This document shows, one piece after another, positions 53,087-63,991 of a DNA stretch of 64,000 nt (the stretch's first letter is position 1; each line of letters starts with the position of its first letter). The stretch is taken from assembly GCA_004380135.1 (NCBI GenBank), contig QXCR01000114.1:32002-96001 (forward strand), given 5' to 3'. A model generated the notes under the pieces. That model made no database searches. It was not told where the DNA came from and worked only from the letters and a program-made list of their open reading frames with translations. The stretch is from Stemphylium vesicarium (taxonomy: Eukaryota > Ascomycota > Dothideomycetes > Pleosporales > Pleosporaceae). A program made the position numbers and the translations under genes.

Positions 53087-56000
53087 TTCTCACCTATCGT
53101 CCGAGTCTTTTTCTCTTCTTCAACCTTCCACTCTGATTTTATTACGAGCGGCACGGGTTTACGGCGCTAGCTAGGCGTCCTTAGTCGTGATGTGTATTGT
53201 TCGCGCGTACCCAGTAGCTAGTATATGGTTTCGTAGTAGTCACCGCGGTGTAATGAATACCCTATCTTCCAATCATCATCTCTCACTGCAGTGTGTTCTC
53301 TTTGTGATCGAAAAACCTAACACGCTCTTCACTTTCTCGACAGGCCGTTCCGTGGTTCCGAAACCGCTTTTGGGGAAGAAGAGGACGACACGTCGTGTTT
53401 CCTCGAGTTGTCTTTGATGTCACGGCGGATTTGACAGTGGTACGTTCCACATATCTCTTCTGGTTTGGGTGTATTGCAGAAAAAGATTGAACAGGTTTCA
53501 AAATTCATTCCAGCTCCATGAACCCCCTTCCTTTTCGTTCTCGTGACCCTCAAGACTTACAGGAACGGCGGAGCACACTCGAAACCAAGTTGGACAACTA
53601 TAATGGGTCGCAGTAGTAGCGACAAATGGCTTTGCGAGTGCCAAACCCGGGGATGAAACATAGGATTCCTTTTTTCAATTTTACAGAAATGGAAGTTCTT
53701 GTGGAGATGGGAGGAAAGAGCGCACATGCGCGATGAAGTCGTTCGTTTTAATTCGTTATTTCGAGCGAAGAAGAATAGGAGAAGACTATCCATTATCTAC
53801 TTGTACTTTTCTTTTTATATCACAATTTAGAGGCAAAGGGAGTAGCCGTCCAGTGTGATTTTACAAGTCTTTGGCAGCGGGACACATAAAACGAGCATGG
53901 CAGGCCTTGAATGATTTTGCATCCGCAGGGAGGGGAAACCATGCTTGTGTAGGATTTGCTTTTAAAGTTATAAGGAATTGAGCATGGCTGGTAGTAGAGA
54001 AGGAGGAAAGAAGATCAATCTTGGGGGGTTATATATCCCTAGGGAGGAGACATGTAATGTATGAGAATAACTTTTGGATGCTCAACACATTTGCGTGGAC
54101 AAAACATGCAGTTAAGGATGCCATCATCTTGAAGATCTGCATAAGGCGGATACATGTCCAAGGTTTAGGAACGAAGGACTGTTTACGCTTGTCGCATTAA
54201 GTTCCTTTTAGGGATGGCAGGACAAGAAGGACAATCATTGAATTTTGCTGCCTGTGTTTTTTTGAGCATACAAAAGTGTATTTCATTTGCATAGAAGAAG
54301 AGAGGCATGTATTTTTCGACTTGACAGCTCTTATAGGGACATGTTGTAGAAGGCCATGTCTTAGCAGTATATGTTTTGCAGCCGGGGCTTGTGGAAACAT
54401 GAATTTCTTTCTTGACTTATTTATCGTGGAAGTTCTCGAAGTCATGTAATTGTATGCGTTAAGCATTCCGAACAGCGGGTGGAGACATTTCTCTGGAAGA
54501 CGTGTTTGTAGGTCCCACAAAATCCCATAGCTTTTTAGGATTCGCGGTTTTGTTTTCTCTTTAAATTGTGGACACAGAGGGATGACGAGAAGTAGAAGAG
54601 ATCTACGGACTTGGATGTTTATACTCGCAGATCTTAGGCTAACGGGCGAGCACAGAGCCGAGAAGCCATACGCAGGTTCGCTCCGGATTTTTGAAGTTCG
54701 GCGTCCAAAAACAAGGAAATAAAGATGTGTCAAACCCATTTTGATGACGTATCATGCTTTTGAATTTGAAGTGACGAATGTTGGAGTAGACATGCAGCTT
54801 CTTAGGGACTTTTGACATATCTTGCGCGACAACGCCAGACAACATGGAATATGGCTGCTTGTATTTTATTCTATTTCATTTGGTCATAATATAAGAGATA
54901 CGGAAGTGTGGCTGAAGAGTGGAATTTGTAAGAAGAGAGGCTTTAAATCGTGATAAGATAGCAGTGCTGGCCGGGTTGGATATGTGCATCACATGTCGTA
55001 CTTTCATACACCTCTTGCGATCGCATTTGCAGACACTTTTGTCATTCACAATATGAGAAAGTGCGTAACGTGCGCGCGCGTGACAGAGAGCGGTGAAGGA
55101 TATGTTGCAAGGAGTTATGTGTTGCTACTGTAAGTAGAGAGCAAGAATGGTGGGCGCGCATGTGGAGTGAAAACCCTGTGGATTCTGTTCAAATGTGCTG
55201 TGTAAGCCGTGGCTGCCCGATCTTTGGCTCCGCCTTGTATGGAGAAGCATTAATCGGTGGCACAAGTCGGGACAAGGCATGCATGGTGACTATCACCATC
55301 CTCATTGGCAGTCAGCAAGATGGGGGCTTGCAATTGATGCTTGGCCTTGAGATGACTTAGGTACATCAGCGGTGTGTTTCTGCGCGAAGGAGTTTCGCAG
55401 TTGGCAAATCAGCATTGGCTATTGACCGTCTTTGATACAACAGCCTTGATTGCGGGCAGGTGAGCGTTCTCCATGTGCTCAAGGAGCTCCTGTGATATCT
55501 GTGGTAACACTAGGTTGCTACACTGAAAGACTAGGCGTAAATATAGGAGCATGTCGCAGTACAGCTCGAATACAATAGAAGCTCCGGAAGCTTCTGAAAG
55601 TCTGCCCTGGAGTATGAAGGGCTCAAAAAGATTATCCGGCTCCAAGGTTCAATCTCAATTTCAGAGACCCAAGCGATGCCAGAGGTATTCACCATGGTCT
55701 TTGGATGTTGAGCCGCATGATCATACCGGTGCGTATTTCAGGTCACATTTTGTGGCCATGTACTCAAGTATGGCTTCGGAACCAATAGCATGTGTCCTTT
55801 TCAACTCAAGAGCGAACCGTCATGGTAGCGAGAGCGCAGCGCATAACTTCGGTATAGCATAGTCGCAAGTGTTGGTCAGCGCCGTGATATCACAACGTCA
55901 AGCGGAAAAATACAAGGAGGGCCACAACCCTCTTGACGAATTGACTCGAATGAGCGGGACTTTACGGACTCTGAAAGACATCCGGGCAACTACAGAGGCG

Positions 56001-56872
56001 GAGTAGTGTTGCGATGTCAGTACCTCGCGGTCGTTACCGGAGGCGTTTCAAGACTGTCGGACAGCGACACAACCATCATCGCAGTCAACGGCACGCGATG
56101 TGACCCAGCCTTATGAGGCCATCCGCGTGTCGACGCAAGACAAACGTCACCCGTCTGGCTAAAGCATCTCGATAGCCCTGGACGCCGACCCAAGGCTTCG
56201 CGAACCACGGCACATCTTCCAATAGCGGGCAACCCGATGGAAAATTCGCCGTTCTGGAGTCTGGGGCCCTTGCGCCGTTCCGCTAGATTGTTGGCCCGAG
56301 CAAGGTTCAGTCCCCGAGATTTCCCGACCTAAAAATGGCGGACCCTGAATGTGGCTGCTCGCGAAAAGGAGAGATTGGGAAACTTGCGCTGGAAAAGGCA
56401 TCTGGACACTTGTACATCCCCACAGTGGGTTTTGGGTGTTGAATTGACGGTTACGGGCTGAGGCGCTTTCGTCAAAGGATATCCGCTTTGTCGCTGCTAC
56501 GGCAACCCTCCCAAGGATATGGCGTGCCGCGGAATTTGATATATAGTTAGTTACTTGAAAACATTATCTCAATGCAAGTTAAAGTAAACAGAGCAACTCA
56601 AATGCAATAAGATGGAGTAAAAAATCACCAGATCAAGTGGAAGCGTTATCACAAGTTGTTTTTCCCCAGTCCGCAAATCCGAGGTGTAGATGTGGAAGCG
56701 CTCGGGATAGCGGGCGAGGGCACTAACACGTGACGGGACTAGCGCGACTTAGCGCAGCTGGCAGAATTTGTCGCAGCTTCCGCTACAAATACACCTTTCT
56801 CCCCTCAACGCAGCACCAGCATCTGCAACTTCACCCTTTTTAAACCAATCTCCCCTCTGCACGTCAATCACG
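53087..56872. other. 3.8-kb gene-poor, AT-richer region
   Basis: The longest gene-free tract of the window. From about 53.6 to 55.1 kb the DNA is visibly AT-rich, with many A/T runs. The longest ORF is 180 codons (54197-54739, minus), Leu/Ser-rich without motifs. No terminal repeats or target duplications are evident. A decayed transposon or plain intergenic DNA are both possible. Confidence 0.5.
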
Positions 56873-58257
56873 ATGTCGGGCCAACAGCAGGACAAGTCCA
56901 TCATGGGCATGCCGGTACGTACAACCCTACCCGAACCCGCCATCTGTCCAGTTTCAGCGGCCGTAGATCCAGCAATCGGTGCGGGCTTATCTCAATTGCA
57001 TCAATGGGACAAGTTCCAACGACTTCACGATACAATAAGATGAGTCTGGCATTGCTGGAATTATGCGCCTTGGCTGGCTGCGTGGCTGGCTATTTGTCAA
57101 CTACCCGCAACAAGTACTAACGACACAATCAGGGTTTCGTAGTGGACTTCTTGAGTACGTTTCATCGCCATCGATAACTCCATCCATTCGAATGCCATTG
57201 GCATCTCAATGCGATGTGACGACTATCAGCACAATTCTACGACATTTACAGATACTAACGGCTTATCAGTGGGTGGTGTCTCCGCCGCCGTCTCGAAGAC
57301 CGCTGCTGCCCCCATCGAGCGTGTCAAGCTCCTCATCCAGAACCAGGTATGCTTCACCGCAACCATCTCCAGATTACGCAAATTTTAATACCCCGCAGGA
57401 TGAGATGCTCAAGTCCGGTCGTCTCGACCGCAAGTACGATGGTATCGGCGAGTGCTTCAGCCGTACCGCTAAGAACGAGGGTGTCCTCTCCCTCTGGCGT
57501 GGTAACACTGCCAACGTCATCCGTTACTTCCCTACCCAGGCGCTCAACTTCGCTTTCCGCGACACCTACAAGTCCATGTTCGCCTACAAGAAGGAGCGTG
57601 ACGGTTACGCCAAGTGGATGGCCGGTAACTTGGCCTCCGGCGGTGTAAGTTTAGGCAATCCATCATGGCCGTTTTAGAAGCTAACAGTATCAGGCTGCCG
57701 GTGCCACTTCCCTCCTCTTCGTCTACTCCCTCGACTACGCCCGTACCCGTCTCGCCAACGACGCCAAGTCGGCCAAGAAGGGTGGTGACCGCCAGTTCAA
57801 CGGTCTCGTAGACGTCTACAAGAAGACCCTCGCTTCCGACGGTATTGGCGGTCTCTACCGTGGTTTCATGCCCTCCGTTGCCGGTATCGTTGTCTACCGT
57901 GGTCTGTACTTCGGTATGTACGACTCGATCAAGCCCGTCCTCCTCACCGGTACCCTCGAGGGTAACTTCTTGGCCTCTTTCGCTCTTGGTTGGGCTGTCA
58001 CCACCGGTGCCGGTATCGCCTCCTACCCTCTCGACACCATCCGTCGTCGTATGATGATGACCTCCGGTGAGGCCGTCAAGTACAAGGGTACCATGGATGC
58101 CGCCCGCCAGATCGTTGCCGCTGAGGGTGTCACCTCCCTCTTCAAGGGTGCTGGTGCCAACATCCTCCGTGGTGTTGCTGGTGCCGGTGTCCTGTCCATC
58201 TACGACCAGGCCCAGCTCATCCTCTTCGGCAAGAAGTTCAAGGGTGGATCCGGTTAA
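56873..58257 (+). CDS. Mitochondrial ADP/ATP carrier
   Basis: CDS join(56873..56914,57133..57154,57270..57346,57399..57644,57694..58257), 316 aa, five exons in phase. Exchanges cytosolic ADP for matrix ATP across the inner mitochondrial membrane. Three mitochondrial-carrier repeats: PIERVK, SLDYAR and PLDTIR are the P/S-x-D/E-x-x-K/R signatures, and RRRMMM in the third repeat is diagnostic of nucleotide-translocating AAC. Other marks: KTAAAPIERVKLLIQNQ, ALNFAFRDTYK, YRGLYFGMYDS. The N-terminus MSGQQQDKSIMGMP is short; exon 2 is only 22 nt (GFVVDFL plus one base) and is held in place by splice sites on both sides and by the conserved GF-DF-MGG motif. Strong codon bias indicates high expression. 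Confidence 0.97.
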
Positions 58258-58696
58258 GCGCCTTTCTTCCCTCCTCGATACCCCAAACCTGCGTTTATGT
58301 GGTGGAAGCAGCTAATTGCGACGTGAGAGATGGGGATGAGGTGTCCGTGTTGGAGCAACCGGCTGCCCTGTGGGCGGCCAGTTGTTCCTAGTAACGAAAA
58401 CCCCGAAGTGGTAAAACACTTTTGTACTTTACAACATTCACACGTCATATCCGGCTTGCATTGCTTTGTCTGTTTCTGGCTGTACTTCCTCTTTTCATCG
58501 CTCGGTGCAATGGGGAAAATAGTAGTCAATAGAAAGTCATGGGTTTCTTTGTACGAAAAATTAGTCTACTGCTGTGATATTTTCACGTGAAAGAAGCTCG
58601 TCGATCTCGATGGCTGTCAATTCTTTACACTGATCGCCTATGCATCCCCCCGACAATGGCGCCGTGGCCCCGCACCGTAGCCAAGTGTATAGTCAA
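58258..58696. other. Convergent 3' flanks
   Basis: Between the carrier and the low-complexity gene, which point towards each other. No gene is seen. Confidence 0.55.
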
Positions 58697-59422
58697 TCAA
58701 AAGCCACCACCATTCTTGTTGTTGACAGCTCTCCATACACTCTCTTCGCCCTTCTTCAGCGCTTCTCCTGCCTTACTCAACATTTGCCACGCCTGTGCCC
58801 CTACACCCTCGCCCTCGCCCGCTCCACTCGGCCCACCAATGCCTCCCCCTGCAGTATACGGCGCGTTGTCAGGTGCTTGAACATAACCCGGAGGATGCTC
58901 TAGGCTCGTTCGTGTAGGCTGCGGTACTGCGTTGCCAGCGTCTGAAGTCTGGAAGGGAGAAGCAGCAGGACCGTAGTTCAGAGTCGTTGGTCCTGGTTTG
59001 CTGGCTGTAGTAGAAGTGGCTGTAGTAGAAGTGGCTGTTGAGCGGCCGGCAAGCATAGAATCCGAGGGCGGAGGGTGACTGAGCTGCGGTGGTGGCGGCT
59101 GTTGGGCCGCCTGTCGCGTCTCAGTAGTTACTACAGTCGCTGTAGGACCGGGCTGTGGTGGTGCCGGTGTGCCGCCGCCGTCATATCCTGCCATGCTTCC
59201 TGCTGTGGAGGCGGCGGGCCGTGCGCCTGGTTGTGGTGCCGAAGGTGAAGGCACGGACTGTGTAGTTGTAGCGGGGGCGTAGGCGGGAGTAGTGCGTGTG
59301 GGTGGTGGGTTGGCGGCGTTGCCGCTGTTGTCTGATGAGGCGGTTAACGGCGTTACGCCATCTGCTTTTGCGGCTGTCGATGGGGCGATGGGCGCGTTCT
59401 TGTGGATTGGTATTGGTGGCAT
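58697..59422 (-). CDS. Low-complexity P/S/T/A-rich hypothetical protein
   Basis: Intronless, 241 aa from ATG 59422 (MPPIPIHKNAPIAP). The composition is dominated by P, S, T, A and G, with STTATSTTAS repeats and no globular domain. The C-terminal 60 residues are more ordered: LEHPPGYVQAPDNAPYTAGG, then a helix AWQMLSKAGEALKKGEESVWRAVN ending in NNKNGGGF. The LEHPPGYVQ and amphipathic-helix tail resemble a small family of unannotated fungal proteins. There is no signal peptide and no membrane span. Function unknown. Confidence 0.65.
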   Translation of the reverse strand: MPPIPIHKNAPIAPSTAAKADGVTPLTASSDNSGNAANPPPTRTTPAYAPATTTQSVPSPSAPQPGARPAASTAGSMAGYDGGGTPAPPQPGPTATVVTTETRQAAQQPPPPQLSHPPPSDSMLAGRSTATSTTATSTTASKPGPTTLNYGPAASPFQTSDAGNAVPQPTRTSLEHPPGYVQAPDNAPYTAGGGIGGPSGAGEGEGVGAQAWQMLSKAGEALKKGEESVWRAVNNKNGGGF

Positions 59423-61124
59423 TGTAGCGATTTGCTCATGTGTAGATGTGGTTTACGTGGGCTTGCTGGTGTTGAAGCTACAGCTACAGCTACTGTTGCG
59501 TATGTGCTCGTGAATCTGCTAGTTATCGTGGGGCGGTGGTTGACAGTGCAATTTGAGATGTTATTTGTGCAGATGGAAAGTTGGCTCTTATACAAGCTCG
59601 AAAGTATGAACACGTTGTAGAATTGCTGATTGCTGCCTTGCACTATGAGCGCGCGCCTTGGGGAGCCATAGGTGGAGTTTGCTGCTTTGGGCGATGATGT
59701 CATTTTGGCACGTGAACATGCGTTCTTCACGATTAAGGTTTACGATGCTCAACCTCATCGTTGAATGCACACATGATCTTTCTTCAGACATTTGCGAGCC
59801 GTTCCTTTAGCTCTGCACTTTTCCACTGCCTTGAAGGATGCAGCCCCTGGATAGGGGAGGTGGAAGTTTCTGCGCGGATTTTCACGCACGGCTTCCGAGG
59901 TCTCTCCGCCTACGCCTCTGATGCCCTCTCTGGGAACAAGATAAAGGAGATGGACATGCACGCCATGCCTACCCCCTAGAACTGCCCCATACAAGGACAT
60001 TCGGACTGTTCTCGTCTCCTGCAGCTGTATGAACGGTTGTTCGGCGCAGTCGAAACGTTGCCCAGAGTTCCGAGAAAGCTTCGTATCAATCTCGCTCCTT
60101 CCTCGTCCCTTTTCCATGGTCTCTTGCCGTCCAGATTCTTGATGTGTGCAAGTCTTCATTACCGCAACAGCCTTTTGTTGGCTTGCGGAACAGAAGAGAA
60201 AAATCTTGAGATTGGAAGAGAGCCCAAGGTGGGTTGCTGTGGGCAATGCTTCCGACGGATGCATTGTTAATAGAAGGTTTTTTTCATAATAAGTCCAGGG
60301 CGGAAACGTTGTGTATACACCTGCGATACGGCTTGACTCGCGCGGTATCGTTACCGCGTCGGACTTCAACGTTACCCTCATGGTGTATGCCGGCTGGAAG
60401 GCAGACACCAGATTACAAAGCTGACAAAGAAGTAAATTGTTCCATGCTTTTTTATTGATTGCATGAGCTCAGGAAACATCCGGGAAGTCCCCTTACGATG
60501 GGTCGGGTTTTCGTTCTCGATTCATGCTGTCCCTCCGCCGCCACCATCGACGACGTCAATAAGCGCCCACTGGGAGCCCACCGTTTCCACTGCCAAGACG
60601 TCTAACCTGTCTCAAATCCGATATCTACTGTCGCAATGTTTCGAACGAGGCCCCTTGCAATCTTGCCTCGCGAGAAGTGGAGTTACCCGTACCTTGTTGG
60701 GTTAGTCGTTTCAAACAGAATCCTTCCGCATGAGCGCCAAGAAAGTCTTGACATGTCGCGATGTTTGCCCGCTCTGCGGACCCTGGCAGAGGAAGAGAGA
60801 TCACCCGAGCGCGAGAGCGACTGGCCCTGCCAGTCCGCTGTTGTGGGTTCTTGGGCGGCAGCGCATTGGTGCAAAAAAAGCTTGAAACCGGGTGCCCCAG
60901 GCGCTTGTACCGGTAGGGCTTGACCACGTCGGTGGGAGTACAGCGGACGACGGAAGACGGAAGTTTACTGGTACCAGATTATATATAAAGGTCTGAGATA
61001 CCTTCCAATGAATTTTTCGGCAGCACAGCTCTTTCATTCTTTTCAGCTCCAACAACTCCAGTCCTTCACTTTTTTCTTCCGTCTTCACATTCATTTCAGA
61101 TTTGATCATCACCTGCTTTTGACA
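59423..61124. other. Intergenic, pectate lyase upstream region
   Basis: 1.7 kb; a 217-codon minus-strand ORF (59755-60408) has no motif and irregular composition, so it is left out. The last 145 bp holds the pectate lyase core promoter. Confidence 0.5.
60982..60989 (+). promoter_or_regulatory. TATA box of the pectate lyase gene
   Basis: TATATAAA about 136 nt upstream of the ATG at 61125, followed by a pyrimidine-rich leader (61020-61110), the arrangement of an inducible, highly expressed fungal promoter. Confidence 0.6.
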
Positions 61125-62108
61125 ATGAAGTTCTCAATCATGTCTCTCGGCCTCATGGCCGTGTCTGCTCTGGCAGCACCCATGCCATCTATGGTCTCTC
61201 CCAAGCGTTCCGGTCTCACCAAGCGCGCCGCATCTCTGGAAGATGTCGCCACTACCGGTTTCGCTACCCAGAACGGAGGTACATCAGGAGGAAAGGGAGG
61301 CAAGACCATCGAGGTCGCTTCTCTTGACGAGCTTGAAAGTGCCGTCGAGGGTGAAGATGCTGCCATCATTCTCATCACCGGTCCTATCTCTGGAAGCGGC
61401 GAGAACATCAAGATTGGCAGCAACAAGTCCGTCATTGGCAAGGACGCATCCGTCATCCTTTCCGACTTCACTCTCACCGTCAAGAAAGTCTCCAACGTCA
61501 TCCTCCGCAACTTTGCCATGGAGAAGGTTGTTGGCGGCGATGCCATCGCCATCCAGCAGGCGCAGAACGTCTGGGTCGACCACGTCGACCTCTCCTCCGA
61601 CTTGGACCACGACAAGGACTACTACGACGGTCTCCTTGACGTGACCCATGCTGCCGACTACGTCACCATCTCCAACAGCTTCATGCACGACCACTGGAAG
61701 TGCTCGCTCGTCGGCCACTCCGACTCCAACGGCGACGAGGACAAGGGCCACTTGACCGTCACCTACAACAACAACTACTGGCTCAACATCAACTCTCGCG
61801 GTCCTTCTTTCCGCTTCGGAACCGGCCACCTGTACAACAACTACTACGAGAACGTCAGCGACGGCATCAACACCCGCCAGGGCGCCCAGCTCCTCGTCCA
61901 GAACAACGTCTTCAACGGCCCCAAGAAGGCTCTTTACAGCACCGACGATGGCTTCGCCGTCGCTAGCGGCAACGACTTTGGCAAGAGCGAGAACGCTGCC
62001 CCTGAGGGTACCTTCAAGGAGGCTCCTTATGAGGTTCCTGAGCTCCTTGAGGCTAGCGCCGTCAAGGATGCTGTTGTCGGTACTGCTGGTGTTACGCTCA
62101 AGTTTTAG
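61125..62108 (+). CDS. Secreted PL1 pectate lyase
   Basis: Intronless, 327 aa from ATG 61125. Signal peptide MKFSIMSLGLMAVSALA, then a short propeptide ending in a dibasic site (KRSGLTKRAA). Pectate lyases cleave polygalacturonate by Ca2+-dependent beta-elimination and loosen plant middle lamella. PL1 parallel-beta-helix features: GFATQNGGTSGG near the start, NVWVDHVDLSSDLDHDKDYYDGLLDVTHAADYVTISNSFMHDHWK (Ca-binding Asp residues and the vWiDH-like strand), KCSLVGHSDSN, and RGPSFRFGTGHLYNNYYE containing the catalytic Arg. Length and motif order match fungal PelA-type enzymes. Strong codon bias; a TATA box lies upstream. Confidence 0.96.
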   Translation: MKFSIMSLGLMAVSALAAPMPSMVSPKRSGLTKRAASLEDVATTGFATQNGGTSGGKGGKTIEVASLDELESAVEGEDAAIILITGPISGSGENIKIGSNKSVIGKDASVILSDFTLTVKKVSNVILRNFAMEKVVGGDAIAIQQAQNVWVDHVDLSSDLDHDKDYYDGLLDVTHAADYVTISNSFMHDHWKCSLVGHSDSNGDEDKGHLTVTYNNNYWLNINSRGPSFRFGTGHLYNNYYENVSDGINTRQGAQLLVQNNVFNGPKKALYSTDDGFAVASGNDFGKSENAAPEGTFKEAPYEVPELLEASAVKDAVVGTAGVTLKF

Positions 62109-62482
62109 AGCACGCAGACATGATTTTGCGAGATCAAATGAAATGATAGGGGGAAAAGATTTCATGGAAGGTGGAATTGAAAAAGGGGTTCTTTTTGTAA
62201 ATATTTGAGCTGCTTGCTCACTTACTTCTTGTATATATGGACGCTGCGCGGACCGATACATCTTTTTAAAACGAAATGCTACCTTTTTTGCATTGTGAAC
62301 TCTTGTTGTCTGGATTTGCTTCGTCTTCTCGTGATCACTTTGGGTGAAGTGGAGTGGATAGAGTAGATGGTGGTGTACAGTTACGCGTTTTGCGAACCAT
62401 ACTTTACAGCAGCAAGCCATCGCATTGCACCCAGTATTCTTGGCAATTACTTTGAGCTTTTTTTCTGTATTTTTATCTCTAT
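62109..62482. other. Intergenic, 3' flank of pectate lyase up to LTR
   Basis: About 370 bp. The five bases adjoining the LTR end (62478-62482) would be one copy of a target-site duplication; the partner lies beyond the right edge. Confidence 0.55.
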
Positions 62483-62635
62483 TGTAACGGTGTGAGGAGA
62501 GGGAGAGGACTGCGCTGTCATTGTATAGCTACGAAAGTGGGCAGCTATATACGTGTGTGGGATGATCAAGTGTGGTAGCGATAGCCGTACCCAACTCGTA
62601 CCAGAGTGGATCTTGGCAAGGCCCAAACCGTCACA
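62483..62635 (-). repeat. 3' LTR of the copia element (short)
   Basis: On the minus strand it starts TGTGACGGT just after a polypurine tract and ends ACCGTTACA, an imperfect inverted repeat with TG...CA termini. It contains a TATATA-like box. Length 153 bp, short but within the copia range. The 5' LTR is outside the window. Confidence 0.72.
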
Positions 62636-62644
62636 CTCCCCCCC
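62636..62644 (-). other. Polypurine tract of the copia element
   Basis: GGGGGGGAG on the minus strand directly abuts the TGTGACGG LTR start, the primer for plus-strand DNA synthesis. Confidence 0.7.
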
Positions 62645-62668
62645 AGCTGCCGTGATCAACAAAGCTGG

Positions 62669-63991
62669 CTAGTACCAGTGCCGTAGCTCTGTCGGTTCTG
62701 GTGTCTGAAGTGCTGCAGCAAACGCAACAAAGTACGTGCCGAGCGTCTTCCTCTGCCTCTTTCCGGTCAGCACGTTTGACTCATCGAGCTGACTGCTGAT
62801 CTCTTCACGTCTTGGAGCGTTGTTTGATCGTCGATCTGGTGCCTCTGCTTCAGTTGCTATAGGCTCCCAGCCTCGCGGCATCTCGACTGCTTCTGGCTCG
62901 AGCTCGGGATCAGGCTCAGGCTCAGTCTCCGGCTCCGGCTCCTGCTGAGTCGTCTGGTCTGGAGTGCTCTCTGGTGTTGGCAACGGGCGAGGCGCATCCT
63001 TGGCTTGGTTGGATTGAGCGGCTCGCTCAGACTGACTTAGACCACTCCATTCTTCCTGTGCCGACTGCAGGAGTAGTTCGATCTCCTGGTCGGTTTCCTC
63101 TAGTGATTCTGGAACGTCCAGTATGGTCACCACCTCTCTTAGAGTCTGTCGATCTGGGTAGACAGGCTCTGTTCCATTATTAGACATGAAGACGACGTCT
63201 CTCGTCCTAAGCACTCGTCCTAATGCTGGCATCCATACTCGGTATATGTTCGTGGAGTCGTATCCAACTAGCTGTCCAATTAGCGCGCGAGATTCGAGCT
63301 TCTCTCCACGCTTCAGTTTGTTATTCAGCACGTAGGCTCGTGCTCCCACAACATTGAGGTGAGCTGCCGACGGCTTCTGTCCACGTACGACTTCGTACGG
63401 TGTCTTCCATCCTAGTGATTCGACGGGTGTTCTGTTGAGCAGGTAGACTGCCACCAGGCAGCACTCATTCGATAGCTCCATTGGCAGTCGCCCGTCCATC
63501 CTGATCGCTCTCGCTCGGATTACGATCATCTTTCCAGCCTGTTCTGATAGGCCGTTCTGCTCCTCTGTGTACTCAGCTCGGGGCTCTACGGCGATGCCGA
63601 GATCTCTGAGCACATGGAGCAAAACGCTGTAGCCGCGCTCACTGTCGAGCCTTACGACTACTACAACAGCACCGAACTGGCGTTTGATCTTGGCTAGTAG
63701 GCGCATAACTGTGCGCTTGAGAGTGCCTGAGCTCTTATCCGCCAGACAGCATGCCTCATGCCACTTACTGTACTGACACACTGCATGGAGCATCCAAAGG
63801 TCTCCATTGTAGCAGCGTTCATTCCTCTCTCTTAGCTGCACCAGGTCCATGCCTATTCGGTAGAATAGACGATTAGCTGGCTTACTTTGAGCTCTCCTGC
63901 TTACACATCTGTGAAGCTTTGTCTCTACACAGACTTCACAGTCTGTCCATGTCGGAGCAATTCCCTGCTCCTCGACACTAATACCGATCAC
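62669..63991 (-). CDS. Copia Pol fragment: integrase core and C-terminal domain, no RT
   Basis: 440 codons open to the window edge. It contains the end of the zinc-binding HHCC part (CEVCVETKLHR), then the rve integrase core with Asp in GMDLVQL, Asp in VRLDSERGY and Glu in EEQNGLSEQ, a complete D-D-E set. NRTPVESLGWKTPYEVVRGQKPSAAHLNVVGARAYV and the LIGQLVGYDSTNIYRVWMP SH3-like domain follow, then an acidic P/E-rich linker (EPEPETEPEPDPELEP). In intact copia elements this linker is followed by reverse transcriptase; here it ends at a TAG and the LTR comes 25 nt later. The upstream part (gag, protease) is outside the window. No frameshift is seen within the retained part. Confidence 0.88.
   Translation of the reverse strand: MIGISVEEQGIAPTWTDCEVCVETKLHRCVSRRAQSKPANRLFYRIGMDLVQLRERNERCYNGDLWMLHAVCQYSKWHEACCLADKSSGTLKRTVMRLLAKIKRQFGAVVVVVRLDSERGYSVLLHVLRDLGIAVEPRAEYTEEQNGLSEQAGKMIVIRARAIRMDGRLPMELSNECCLVAVYLLNRTPVESLGWKTPYEVVRGQKPSAAHLNVVGARAYVLNNKLKRGEKLESRALIGQLVGYDSTNIYRVWMPALGRVLRTRDVVFMSNNGTEPVYPDRQTLREVVTILDVPESLEETDQEIELLLQSAQEEWSGLSQSERAAQSNQAKDAPRPLPTPESTPDQTTQQEPEPETEPEPDPELEPEAVEMPRGWEPIATEAEAPDRRSNNAPRREEISSQLDESNVLTGKRQRKTLGTYFVAFAAALQTPEPTELRHWY

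Noticed and set aside
54197..54739. 180-codon minus-strand ORF in AT-rich DNA
   Set aside because: No motif; composition follows base bias.
59755..60408. 217-codon minus-strand ORF
   Set aside because: No domain, irregular composition, no conserved-looking blocks.
61284..62420. 378-codon minus-strand ORF opposite the pectate lyase
   Set aside because: Val/Asp/Glu/Gly-heavy translation produced by strong third-position bias of the sense gene; no motif.
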